Assembly: GCF_014203235.1 (NCBI RefSeq)
Contig: NZ_JACHIN010000017.1
Coordinates: 1-64,000, forward strand
Length of the DNA stretch: 64,000 bases
Origin: Nonomuraea endophytica
GTDB taxonomy: Bacteria; Actinomycetota; Actinomycetes; Streptosporangiales; Streptosporangiaceae
Direction of reading: 5' to 3'
Numbering within the stretch: position 1 is the first letter of the stretch; each line of letters opens with the position of its first letter. This document shows positions 51,569 through 58,405 of this stretch, piece by piece. The notes under the pieces were generated by a model. The model worked only from the letters and a program-made list of their open reading frames with translations. It searched no databases and was not told the origin of the DNA. A program made the translations under genes and the position numbers.

Positions 51569-53170
51569 TTAGAACGCTTTGCCAGACCACACCTTGGCGG
51601 CAGCCTGGTAGACCGACGCGGTCTCACCGTCGAAGTACGGCGAGGTGATGGTGTCGACGCGGTCGTTGCCGTTCTGGTCGGCGAACGTGCTCGTCACACC
51701 GTTCACGTAACCGATGCGCTTGGCGTTGCTGTACTTGAGGAGCCAGGGGCCGCCGTCGGCGCCCTCGGTCATCGCGCACTTGAGCGCGACGTGCTCCTCG
51801 ATCTTCTTGGCGGCCGAGACGGCCAGCTTCGAAGAGGTCTTGCCGTAGCACCACTTCGGCGTGATGCCGGTGTAGTTCTTGTTGCCGTCGGGGTGCGGCG
51901 CGGCCGGGTAGCCGAACACGCGGACGTTCTTGCCCGTGGGCTGGTTCCAGGCGAAGCCCTGGCCACCGACGTTGTCACCGAGGCGACCGGCGTCCTTGAT
52001 GGAACCGGAGACCACGTAGTAGGTCTCGTGCCAGTAGACCTCCTTGACGGAGCTCTTGACCCACTTCTTGATGAAGAACTGCTGCTTGTACCAGGCGGTC
52101 TCGTTGCCGTTCTTGTCCTTGTCGGCCCAGAGCTTGCCCAGGAACTTGCCGTCGGCCTTCTCGGCCTGCAGCTTCTTGTAGGCCTCCTGCGTGATGGCGG
52201 CCTTGCTCGAGTTGGTCGGGCCAACGAACTTCGCGTTGTTGTCCAGACCAGCCGGAGCCTTGGTGTAGTCGTGCTCGGTGACCTCGACGCCGGTCAGCTT
52301 GATGCCGTCCTTGCCCGTCGCGGTGAGGTACGGCTTCACGTCCGCGGCCGTCTTCACGTCGGCGGGCTTGCCCACAGTTTCGGGAGTCGAGGTGACCGAC
52401 TCCTTCTTGTAGGGGCCGTTCTCGCCGTACTTGGAGACGCCTGCGTCGTACTCGGCAGCCGTGATCTCCTTCTTGGTCGCGAACTTCTCGCCCGTGTAGG
52501 CGTCGAACTCGCTCTTGGAGACCTCCTTCTTGCTGCCGCCGCCGAGCTGGACGCCGTTGTAGACCGTGACGAACGCGTAGTCGCGGTCGTAGTCCTCGTA
52601 CGTGGAGAAGTCGTAGTGGGTGAAGGCCTGCTTACCCACGTAGATGCCCCACGGGGACTTGCCCTGGTAGTAGCCCGGGACGAAGACCCACTTGGACATG
52701 ACGTCCTGGTTGTTCTTGACGTCGTACACACAGTGGCCGGCCGTGGCGACCAGGTTGCGGTACTGCGACTGGATCGAGGTGGCCGAGCACCACTTCTTCT
52801 CGCCCTTGCCGTTCACGAAGAACACCTTGCCGATGGTCTTCGGCAGGTTCACGTTCTGAACCTTGGCGGTGGTCTTCTTCTCGGCGCCGATCGGGGGCGT
52901 GGTGCCGGGCCGGCTGTCCGCGGAGTAGCCGCCCTTCTGCTTCAGCTTCTCGACGTCTTTGCCGTCCCAGACGTTGGACTCCTTGGCGGCCTTGAGGGCG
53001 GCGCCGTTGTTGTCCGCCCAGAAGGCGGCGATGGCCTTAGCGGTGGCCGCGCTCTTCGCCATCGGGTCGGTGTCGACGTCGTTGGCGGCCGAGGCGGTGC
53101 CGGCGAGGCCGGCAGCCAGCAGGCCGGTTGCCAGAACGGCTCCACCGGCGGGGATGAGGATGCGCTTCAA
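51569..53170 (-). CDS. Secreted V8/trypsin-like pseudoprotease 3 (Ser to Asp) with insertion domain
   Basis: The 533-residue protein is closest to the paralogue at 49506. It has a signal peptide (LKRILIPAGGAVLATGLLAA), His146 (TAGHCVYD) and Asp198 (DRDYAFV), and TEGADGGPW with Asp472 in place of the catalytic Ser. The insertion (residues ~207-390) has the same blocks as paralogue 2 (SKSEFDAYTGEKF, ITAAEYDAGVSKYGENGP, TQEAYKKLQAEKADGKFLG). TTG 53170 has AAGGAG 8 nt upstream. Confidence 0.87.
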   Translation of the reverse strand: MKRILIPAGGAVLATGLLAAGLAGTASAANDVDTDPMAKSAATAKAIAAFWADNNGAALKAAKESNVWDGKDVEKLKQKGGYSADSRPGTTPPIGAEKKTTAKVQNVNLPKTIGKVFFVNGKGEKKWCSATSIQSQYRNLVATAGHCVYDVKNNQDVMSKWVFVPGYYQGKSPWGIYVGKQAFTHYDFSTYEDYDRDYAFVTVYNGVQLGGGSKKEVSKSEFDAYTGEKFATKKEITAAEYDAGVSKYGENGPYKKESVTSTPETVGKPADVKTAADVKPYLTATGKDGIKLTGVEVTEHDYTKAPAGLDNNAKFVGPTNSSKAAITQEAYKKLQAEKADGKFLGKLWADKDKNGNETAWYKQQFFIKKWVKSSVKEVYWHETYYVVSGSIKDAGRLGDNVGGQGFAWNQPTGKNVRVFGYPAAPHPDGNKNYTGITPKWCYGKTSSKLAVSAAKKIEEHVALKCAMTEGADGGPWLLKYSNAKRIGYVNGVTSTFADQNGNDRVDTITSPYFDGETASVYQAAAKVWSGKAF

Positions 53171-53227
53171 GGGAACTGCTCCTTGGTCTGTCGTGGGTCG
53201 CAACATGCGTCCCATGCGTCAGTAAAG

Positions 53228-53245
53228 GGATAGCAAGGAACATAC
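53228..53245 (-). promoter_or_regulatory. Conserved upstream element of protease-like genes (copy 2)
   Basis: The minus strand reads GTATGTTCCTTGCTATCC, 58 nt before the TTG start, within the 40-bp block 53206-53245. Confidence 0.6.
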
Positions 53246-53440
53246 CCGTGTGATCTTTGCAGGTGGAAGCCGTTTCGCCCGGTCTGGTAGTCACCCTTAC
53301 CGTCGTGACCGTGCTGTTATCTGTCAGATACTTTTGCCAGTGGTGATCGTTTTTGGATGTTTTCACTGGCCAGTCGGGGGCACGTGGCGAATGGTGCAAA
53401 TGAGCGGTAAGTGCCCCGGCACTCCCTGTGAACCGGTGAA

Positions 53441-53456
53441 TGTGATGTAGATCACA
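53441..53456. promoter_or_regulatory. CRP-like box upstream of pseudoprotease 3
   Basis: TGTGATGTAGATCACA is a perfect TGTGA-N6-TCACA, centred ~278 bp before the start. This is almost the same distance as for paralogue 2. A GCCAGTG/CACTGGC inverted repeat lies between it and the promoter element. Confidence 0.6.
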
Positions 53457-53482
53457 GGAACCAGATTGGGCCCTCGTCCCGT

Positions 53483-53902
53483 CTAAGTCGCTCCGATCAT
53501 GAGCGGGCACGGGTGCGCGGCGGTCCGGTTGGGGCAGCAGACGACCGCCAGGGACGTGAATCGGCCGCCGGATAGCCAGAAGCCCCAGTGGACGTCGACT
53601 CCGCCCGTGAGGGATTCGGTCGCGTTGGCCAGCCGTACGGCACGCCCGATGCGCTCTTCGTCGGCGGGCAGGAGCAGCTTGCGGCACGCGAGCGTGTACT
53701 CCCGGCCCAGCCAGGCCACCGCGTCAGCGGTGGACTCGAAGGTGGCGGCGACCTGGCGGCGGGGGCGGGCGAGCCAGTCGGCGGTGCGTATCGGAGGCAG
53801 CGGCGAGCTGGGGAACTCGGGGGTGCCGGTCCGGCGCTCCTCTTCCAGGCGTAGTTCCTCGCCGATCCCGGTCCACAGGTAGGCGTGAAGGTGGCCGGCC
53901 AT
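53483..53902 (-). CDS. Hypothetical protein between paralogues 3 and 4
   Basis: The 139-residue protein has no signal peptide. Its C-terminal half is mixed strand/helix (VDVHWGFWLSGGRFTSLAVVCC). I do not recognise it. It lies on the same strand as its protease-like neighbours but after the terminator of paralogue 4. A regulatory or chaperone role cannot be inferred from sequence. Confidence 0.55.
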   Translation of the reverse strand: MAGHLHAYLWTGIGEELRLEEERRTGTPEFPSSPLPPIRTADWLARPRRQVAATFESTADAVAWLGREYTLACRKLLLPADEERIGRAVRLANATESLTGGVDVHWGFWLSGGRFTSLAVVCCPNRTAAHPCPLMIGAT

Positions 53903-53927
53903 GTGTGGAGATATGCCCAGAAATGCG

Positions 53928-53958
53928 GAAGGGGCCCGGCATGGCGCCGGGCCCCTTC
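53928..53958 (-). terminator. Terminator of pseudoprotease gene 4
   Basis: A 13-bp stem GAAGGGGCCCGGC / GCCGGGCCCCTTC with a short loop lies just beyond the stop at 53970. Confidence 0.85.
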
Positions 53959-53969
53959 ACACGGTGGTC

Positions 53970-55052
53970 TTACTTGTAGAGCTCGCCGTTCGGGCCGACG
54001 ACCTTGCCGGACCACACGTTCTTCGCGGCGTTGTAGACGTCAGCCGTCTCGCCGTCGAAGTACGGGGAGGTGATCCAGTCGATGCGGTCGTTGCCGTCCT
54101 GGTCGGCGAAGGTGCTGGTGACACCGTTCACGTAACCGAGGCGCTTGGCGTTGCTGTAGTTCTTCAGCCAGGGGCCGCCGTCGTAACCGGGGGTCACGGC
54201 GCACTTGAGGCCCACGTGCTCCTCGATCTTCAGCCAGGAGGCGCCGACCTTCTTGCCGGTGGTCGGGCCGTAGCAGGTCTTCGGGGTGACGCCCGAGTAG
54301 ACCTTGTTGCCGTCCGGGTGCGGCGCGTACGGGTATCCGAAGGCGCGCACCGGCTTGCCGCTCGGCTGGTTCCAGGAGATGCCCTGGCCGCCGACGTTGT
54401 CACCGAGGCGGCCGGCGTCCACGAACTTCCTGCGGTCGTGGCCGATGCCGTTGTAGACGGTGACGAACGCGTAGTCGCGGTCGTAGTCCTCGTAGGTGGT
54501 GAAGTCGTAGTGGGTGAACGCCTGCTTGCCCACGTAGATGCCGAACGGCGCCTTGCCCTGGTAGTAGCCGGGGACGAAGACCCAGCGGTCCATGACGTCG
54601 CGGTTGCCGTCGGTGTCGTAGACGCAGTGCGCGGCGGTGGCGACCAGGTTGCGGTAGTTCGACTGGATCGAGGTGGCCGAGCACCAGCGGTACTTGCCGG
54701 ACGCGTCCACGAAGAAGACCTTGCCGATGGTCTTCGGCAGGTTCACGTTCTGGGACTTGCCGGAGCCGGCGGACTGCGGCGCGGTCTGGCCAGGACGGCC
54801 GTCGGGGCTGTAGCCGCCCTTCTGGACGACCTTCTTCACGTCGGCGGCGTCCCAGGTGTAGGCCGTCGCGTTGCGCAGGGCTGCGTAGTTGGACCGCATC
54901 CAGAACGCGGCGACGGAGTAGGCCGCCTTGGTGTTGGTGGCCATCGGGTCCTTGGCGATGTCGTCGGCGGCCTGGGCGGTGCCAGACAGGCCGGCAGCCA
55001 CGAGACCGGTCGCCAGCAGAGCGCCACCGGCCGGGAGAAGGATTCGCTTCAA
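53970..55052 (-). CDS. Secreted V8/trypsin-like pseudoprotease 4 (Ser to Asp), no insertion
   Basis: The 360-residue protein is a compact paralogue. It has a signal peptide (LKRILLPAGGALLATGLVAA), then VNLPKTIGKVFF, WCSATSIQ, His142 (ATAAHCVYD) and Asp193 (DRDYAFVTVYNG). It passes straight to RLGDNVGGQG without the large insertion. The nucleophile motif is TPGYDGGPW, with Asp291 for Ser. TTG 55052 has TGGAG upstream. It shows that Ser loss and insertion are separable changes. Confidence 0.86.
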   Translation of the reverse strand: MKRILLPAGGALLATGLVAAGLSGTAQAADDIAKDPMATNTKAAYSVAAFWMRSNYAALRNATAYTWDAADVKKVVQKGGYSPDGRPGQTAPQSAGSGKSQNVNLPKTIGKVFFVDASGKYRWCSATSIQSNYRNLVATAAHCVYDTDGNRDVMDRWVFVPGYYQGKAPFGIYVGKQAFTHYDFTTYEDYDRDYAFVTVYNGIGHDRRKFVDAGRLGDNVGGQGISWNQPSGKPVRAFGYPYAPHPDGNKVYSGVTPKTCYGPTTGKKVGASWLKIEEHVGLKCAVTPGYDGGPWLKNYSNAKRLGYVNGVTSTFADQDGNDRIDWITSPYFDGETADVYNAAKNVWSGKVVGPNGELYK

Positions 55053-55109
55053 GGTAACTCCAGGTTGCGCTGGTATGGGCGCTCCGTGCGCGCCGAACTC
55101 AGCAAAAAT

Positions 55110-55127
55110 GGACAGCCCGGAACTTAC
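55110..55127 (-). promoter_or_regulatory. Conserved upstream element of protease-like genes (copy 3)
   Basis: The minus strand reads GTAAGTTCCGGGCTGTCC, 58 nt before the TTG start. It matches copies 1 and 2 at most positions. Confidence 0.5.
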
Positions 55128-55242
55128 AGCGCTGACTCGTGTCATGTGAATTTTCGGTAGATCATGTCAACCGCTCCAACACGCGGTGTGATCGTTCCGA
55201 GACAGAAGGAGTGCTGATCACAGAGTTGGCCTATGGGGCCAA

Positions 55243-55258
55243 TGTGACTTGCCTCACT
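55243..55258. promoter_or_regulatory. CRP-like box upstream of pseudoprotease 4
   Basis: TGTGACTTGCCTCACT has one mismatch to TGTGA-N6-TCACA. It is centred ~198 bp before the start and overlaps the stop of the next paralogue. Confidence 0.4.
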
Positions 55259-56345
55259 TTTCGCTGCTGCCCTGCGCGTCGGCCTGCCGGTAGACGTCGG
55301 CGGTGGTGGCGATGAAGGGCGGCGCGGACACCGCGTCGTACGCCCCGCGGGCGTCGCGGTTCCAGGTCAGGCTGTTGACCCCGTTGAGGTAGCCGAGCTT
55401 GGTCGAGCTCTGGAACTTCCACAGCCAGGGGCCGCCGCTCGCGCCCGCGGTGAGGTTGCAGGGCTGGAGCAGCACGCCGTACTGCAGTTCCCGGCTCGGC
55501 GCGGTGGTCTTGCTGGTGCCGCCGGCGCAGGTCTCGAGCGTCTTGCCGTTGAAGGGGCGGGTGCCGTCGGGCTGGGCGCCCGCCGGGTAACCGAAGGCGT
55601 TGACGCGGTTGCCGTACCCCTTGGAGATCGCCAGGCCCTGGCCGCCGACGTTGTCCTGCAGCTTGCCGACGTCCTTCATGGTGTAGGTGCCGTCCTTCTG
55701 CTTCTCCCAGACGAAGCCGCGGTGGACGGTGACGAAGGCGTAGTCGAAGTCGTAGTCGCCCTTGACCCAGTCCTCGTGCAGGCTGAGCGAGGCGCCGACG
55801 TAGATGCCGTCAGGCGTGGTGCCGTCGGCCTGCGGGTTGGGGACGAAGATCCAGTTGTGCGCCTCGCCGGGCTGGCGCGGGTCGTAGGCGCAGTGTCCGG
55901 CGGTGGCGACGACGCTCTTGCTCTTGGACGCGACCGCGCTGGCCGAGCACCAGAACTCCTTGTTGCCGAACCGGAAGAAGACCTTGCCCATGGTCTTGGC
56001 CGCCGAGCCGCTCTTGGGCAGCGCGGGCGCGACGTCGCGGGGGCCCGTCTTCGCCTGCTTCGCGGTGGAGGAAGCGGCGTGTACGGCGGCGCCGATCGAT
56101 GAGCCGGCGGCGGTCGAGGAGGGGGCCGGGGCGTTGCCCGCGGGCGTGGCCGGCGAGTAGCTGTCGGCCTTCTTGAGCCGGTCGGGCTGCCAGTACTCGG
56201 CGACCTTCTTCATGTCCGCGTCGGTCTTGGCCAGCGGGACCGTCATGACCTTGCTTGGCGCGGCGTTCGCGACCCCTGTCAGGGCAGGCACCATCAGCAG
56301 CACGCCGAGGGCGGCGGCCGCGAGGGACCTGACCGGGGGGATCAT
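55254..56345 (-). CDS. Secreted V8-like serine protease 5 with intact triad
   Basis: The 363-residue protein has a signal peptide (SLAAAALGVLLMVPALTGVANA), then an Ala/Pro/Ser-rich pro-region (residues ~60-115) and the chymotrypsin-fold domain. The triad is His151 (TAGHCAYD), Asp201 (DFDYAFV) and Ser303 (TAGASGGPW). The overall pattern resembles V8-like Glu-specific endopeptidases (COG3591 type). ATG 56345 has AAAGG at 7 nt. It is divergent from the SSI-type inhibitor gene, with ~180 bp between. Confidence 0.88.
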   Translation of the reverse strand: MIPPVRSLAAAALGVLLMVPALTGVANAAPSKVMTVPLAKTDADMKKVAEYWQPDRLKKADSYSPATPAGNAPAPSSTAAGSSIGAAVHAASSTAKQAKTGPRDVAPALPKSGSAAKTMGKVFFRFGNKEFWCSASAVASKSKSVVATAGHCAYDPRQPGEAHNWIFVPNPQADGTTPDGIYVGASLSLHEDWVKGDYDFDYAFVTVHRGFVWEKQKDGTYTMKDVGKLQDNVGGQGLAISKGYGNRVNAFGYPAGAQPDGTRPFNGKTLETCAGGTSKTTAPSRELQYGVLLQPCNLTAGASGGPWLWKFQSSTKLGYLNGVNSLTWNRDARGAYDAVSAPPFIATTADVYRQADAQGSSEK

Positions 56346-56523
56346 GAAATGCCTTTCTTGGGGTCGTAAGGGAGGATTTTTCCAGATCGACTCACTCTAT
56401 GGCAGCTCGGATGGAGATTCGTTATCTGATCAAGGTTGACGTGTGTCCCATAAAGCCCATGTGAGGCATGCGTCCCGCGCGTCGGTCGTTGGTCGCCGAT
56501 GATCTGCGAGCGAGGCTGCCAGT

Positions 56524-56883
56524 ATGCGACTCATGTGTCTCGCCGTCCTTTCATGTACGGCTATCGCCGCTGGTCCAGCCGCAAATCCCGCGGAACCACC
56601 GAAGAACGGATACGTGCTCACCCACGGCGCCCGCCACGTCCTTCTCGTCTGCGACGGCAACCCCAGTGTGCACCCGCGCGCAACCGAGGCCTGCGCCGCG
56701 CTGACGGCCGCCGCGGGCAACCCGGCGCGCATGCCGGTGGCGCAGGTGCTGTGCACGGAGGAGTACAGCCCGGTGAAGGTCACGGCCACCGGCGTCTGGG
56801 GGGAGCGCCTGATCAACTACACCGCGGTCTACGGCAACCGCTGCAGGATGGGCGCGGCCACGGGCCCGCTGTTCGCGTTCTGA
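56524..56883 (+). CDS. SSI-family protease inhibitor with Glu at P1
   Basis: The 119-residue protein has a signal peptide and the Streptomyces subtilisin inhibitor fold markers. Four mature Cys form the two-disulfide pattern (LLVCDGN, EACAAL, VLCTEEY, GNRCRMG), with YSPVKVTATGVWGERL and the closing ATGPLFAF. In SSI the reactive loop is CPM-VYDP with Met at P1; here it is CTE-EYSP, so P1 is Glu. SSI-type inhibitors block extracellular serine proteases. A Glu P1 suits Glu-specific V8-like enzymes such as those encoded on both sides. GCGAGG lies ~8 nt before ATG 56524. Confidence 0.88.
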   Translation: MRLMCLAVLSCTAIAAGPAANPAEPPKNGYVLTHGARHVLLVCDGNPSVHPRATEACAALTAAAGNPARMPVAQVLCTEEYSPVKVTATGVWGERLINYTAVYGNRCRMGAATGPLFAF

Positions 56884-56913
56884 AGGAAGCCTTCTGAAGG
56901 CCTCGGGAAAGGG

Positions 56914-56944
56914 GAAAGTCCCCGGGGAGGGCCCGGGGACTTTC
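56914..56944. terminator. Bidirectional terminator between inhibitor and protease 6 genes
   Basis: A perfect 13-bp stem GAAAGTCCCCGGG / CCCGGGGACTTTC with a 5-nt loop lies between two convergent genes. Confidence 0.88.
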
Positions 56945-56960
56945 AGCTTTCGTCAGACCG

Positions 56961-58085
56961 CTACAGGGGGAAGTTGCCTGTCCACCGGTTGGCGGCGGCC
57001 TTGTAGACCTTGTAGGTGTCGGCGTTGAAGTACGGCGACGAGATGTGGTCGTACCTGTCGTTGCCGTCGGTGTCCCACGCCACGCTGTTGACGCCGACCA
57101 GGTAGCCGGTGCGCGAGGCGCTCTTGTAGTTGTAGATGAACGGCCCGCCGCTGGCGCCGGCGGTGAAGGAGCACTTGAAGCCGATGTGCTCCTGCAGGTT
57201 GTACTTCGGCGCGGACGGCATCGGCTTGGTCTTGCCGTAGCACCACTTCATGGTGCGGCCGGTGAACGGCTTGTCGCCGTCGGGGTGCTCGCCGGCCGGG
57301 TAGCCGAAGGAGAAGACGTTCACCTTCGTGCTGCGGTTCCAGGCGAAGCCCTGGCCACCGACGTTGTCACCGAGACGGCCGACGTTCTTGACCGTCCACT
57401 GCCACTTGTTGTTGACCTTCTCCCACTTGACCTTGATGCCGTTGTAGACGTTGACGAACGCGTAGTCGAAGTCGTAGTCCTCCTTCACCACGAAGTCGTC
57501 GTGCGCGTTGAACGTCCTGGCGGCGTAGATCCCGTAGGGCGCCTTGCCCTCCCACGCGTTGTTGCCGTCCCAGTACGACGGGATGAAGATCCAGTTGTCG
57601 TAGAAGACGTCCTTCTTGGTGTCGTAGACGCAGTGCGCCGAGGTCGCCACCAGGTTGCGGAACTTGCCCTGGACAGAGCTGGCCGAGCAGAAACGCCAGC
57701 TCTTCGGGTCGTTCGGGTTGGCGCCGGGCAGCGTGAAGAAGACGCGGCCGACCGTGTTGGGCAGGTTGACGTGCTTGCTCTTCGCGGTCTTCGTCTTCTC
57801 CTCGCCGATCGGCGGGACCGATCCGGGCGGACCGTCAGGGCTCTGGGTGCCGCCCTTGACACCCTTGGATGAGATGTCCAGGGAGTCCTTCATGTCCGTG
57901 GCCAACCGGATGCGGTCGGGCGTCCAGAACTGGACCGCCTGAGTCGCGGGCGTCGTCGCGTTCCTGGAGACGACGTCCTTGGGTGCTTGGGTCGCTGACG
58001 CGGTGCCGCTCATCATGCCGGCGGCCAGTCCGATGGCCACGAGGCCGGCGAGCGGAATCGCCATGCGCCTTGCTCGGGAAATCAT
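56961..58085 (-). CDS. Secreted V8-like serine protease 6 with intact triad
   Basis: The 374-residue protein has a signal peptide (MAIPLAGLVAIGLAAGMMSGTASA), VNLPNTVGRVFF, and FCSASSVQ. The triad is His151 (TSAHCVYD), Asp207 (DFDYAFVNVYNG) and Ser312 (TAGASGGPF). The nearby FGYPAGEHPDGDKPFTG and WCYGK blocks are shared with all paralogues. It is more like the pseudoproteases in its core than paralogue 5 is, so it may resemble their active ancestor. ATG 58085 has AAGGAG at 5 nt. Confidence 0.88.
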   Translation of the reverse strand: MISRARRMAIPLAGLVAIGLAAGMMSGTASATQAPKDVVSRNATTPATQAVQFWTPDRIRLATDMKDSLDISSKGVKGGTQSPDGPPGSVPPIGEEKTKTAKSKHVNLPNTVGRVFFTLPGANPNDPKSWRFCSASSVQGKFRNLVATSAHCVYDTKKDVFYDNWIFIPSYWDGNNAWEGKAPYGIYAARTFNAHDDFVVKEDYDFDYAFVNVYNGIKVKWEKVNNKWQWTVKNVGRLGDNVGGQGFAWNRSTKVNVFSFGYPAGEHPDGDKPFTGRTMKWCYGKTKPMPSAPKYNLQEHIGFKCSFTAGASGGPFIYNYKSASRTGYLVGVNSVAWDTDGNDRYDHISSPYFNADTYKVYKAAANRWTGNFPL

Positions 58086-58405
58086 GGAGCTCCTTCCAGT
58101 TCTCGGCGGCCCAGAGCGGGGTACGGCGCCCCGGTGGGCCAGGAAAACGCTGGGAACGCTAATGAATGGCGCAGGGCGAGTTCCAGGAAACGACGCGAAA
58201 AAGTCTGGGCCGGTTCCGTTCCGTTATAGAAATAGCAATTGGGCATGTATTCTCAACCGGTATTCACGCAGGTCTCGGCCGCGTTATGAATTCATTTTCC
58301 CCACCGATAACAGCGGTCACTTTCATCCGTGCGCCGCCTGCGCTCACTCCGGTCAGAAACGTCACACGCGAGCCAAACCGAATCTTGTTCTGGTTAGATG
58401 GGGTC
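58086..58405. other. Intergenic region upstream of protease 6 and thiolase-like gene
   Basis: This is a relatively AT-rich 320-bp divergent promoter region. TAGATG at 58396-58401, just before the ATG at 58406, could be a -10 for a leaderless thiolase-like mRNA. GGCCAGGAAAAC at ~58137 faintly resembles the element upstream of the other protease-like genes. No gene is seen. Confidence 0.35.

Noticed and set aside
47782..53170. Idea that Glu-Tyr pairs in the insertion (SEY, AEY, EEY) mimic the inhibitor loop TEEY
   Set aside because: The pairs are not conserved in paralogue 1 (SAYDA, EAYKK), so a substrate-mimic motif is not supported.
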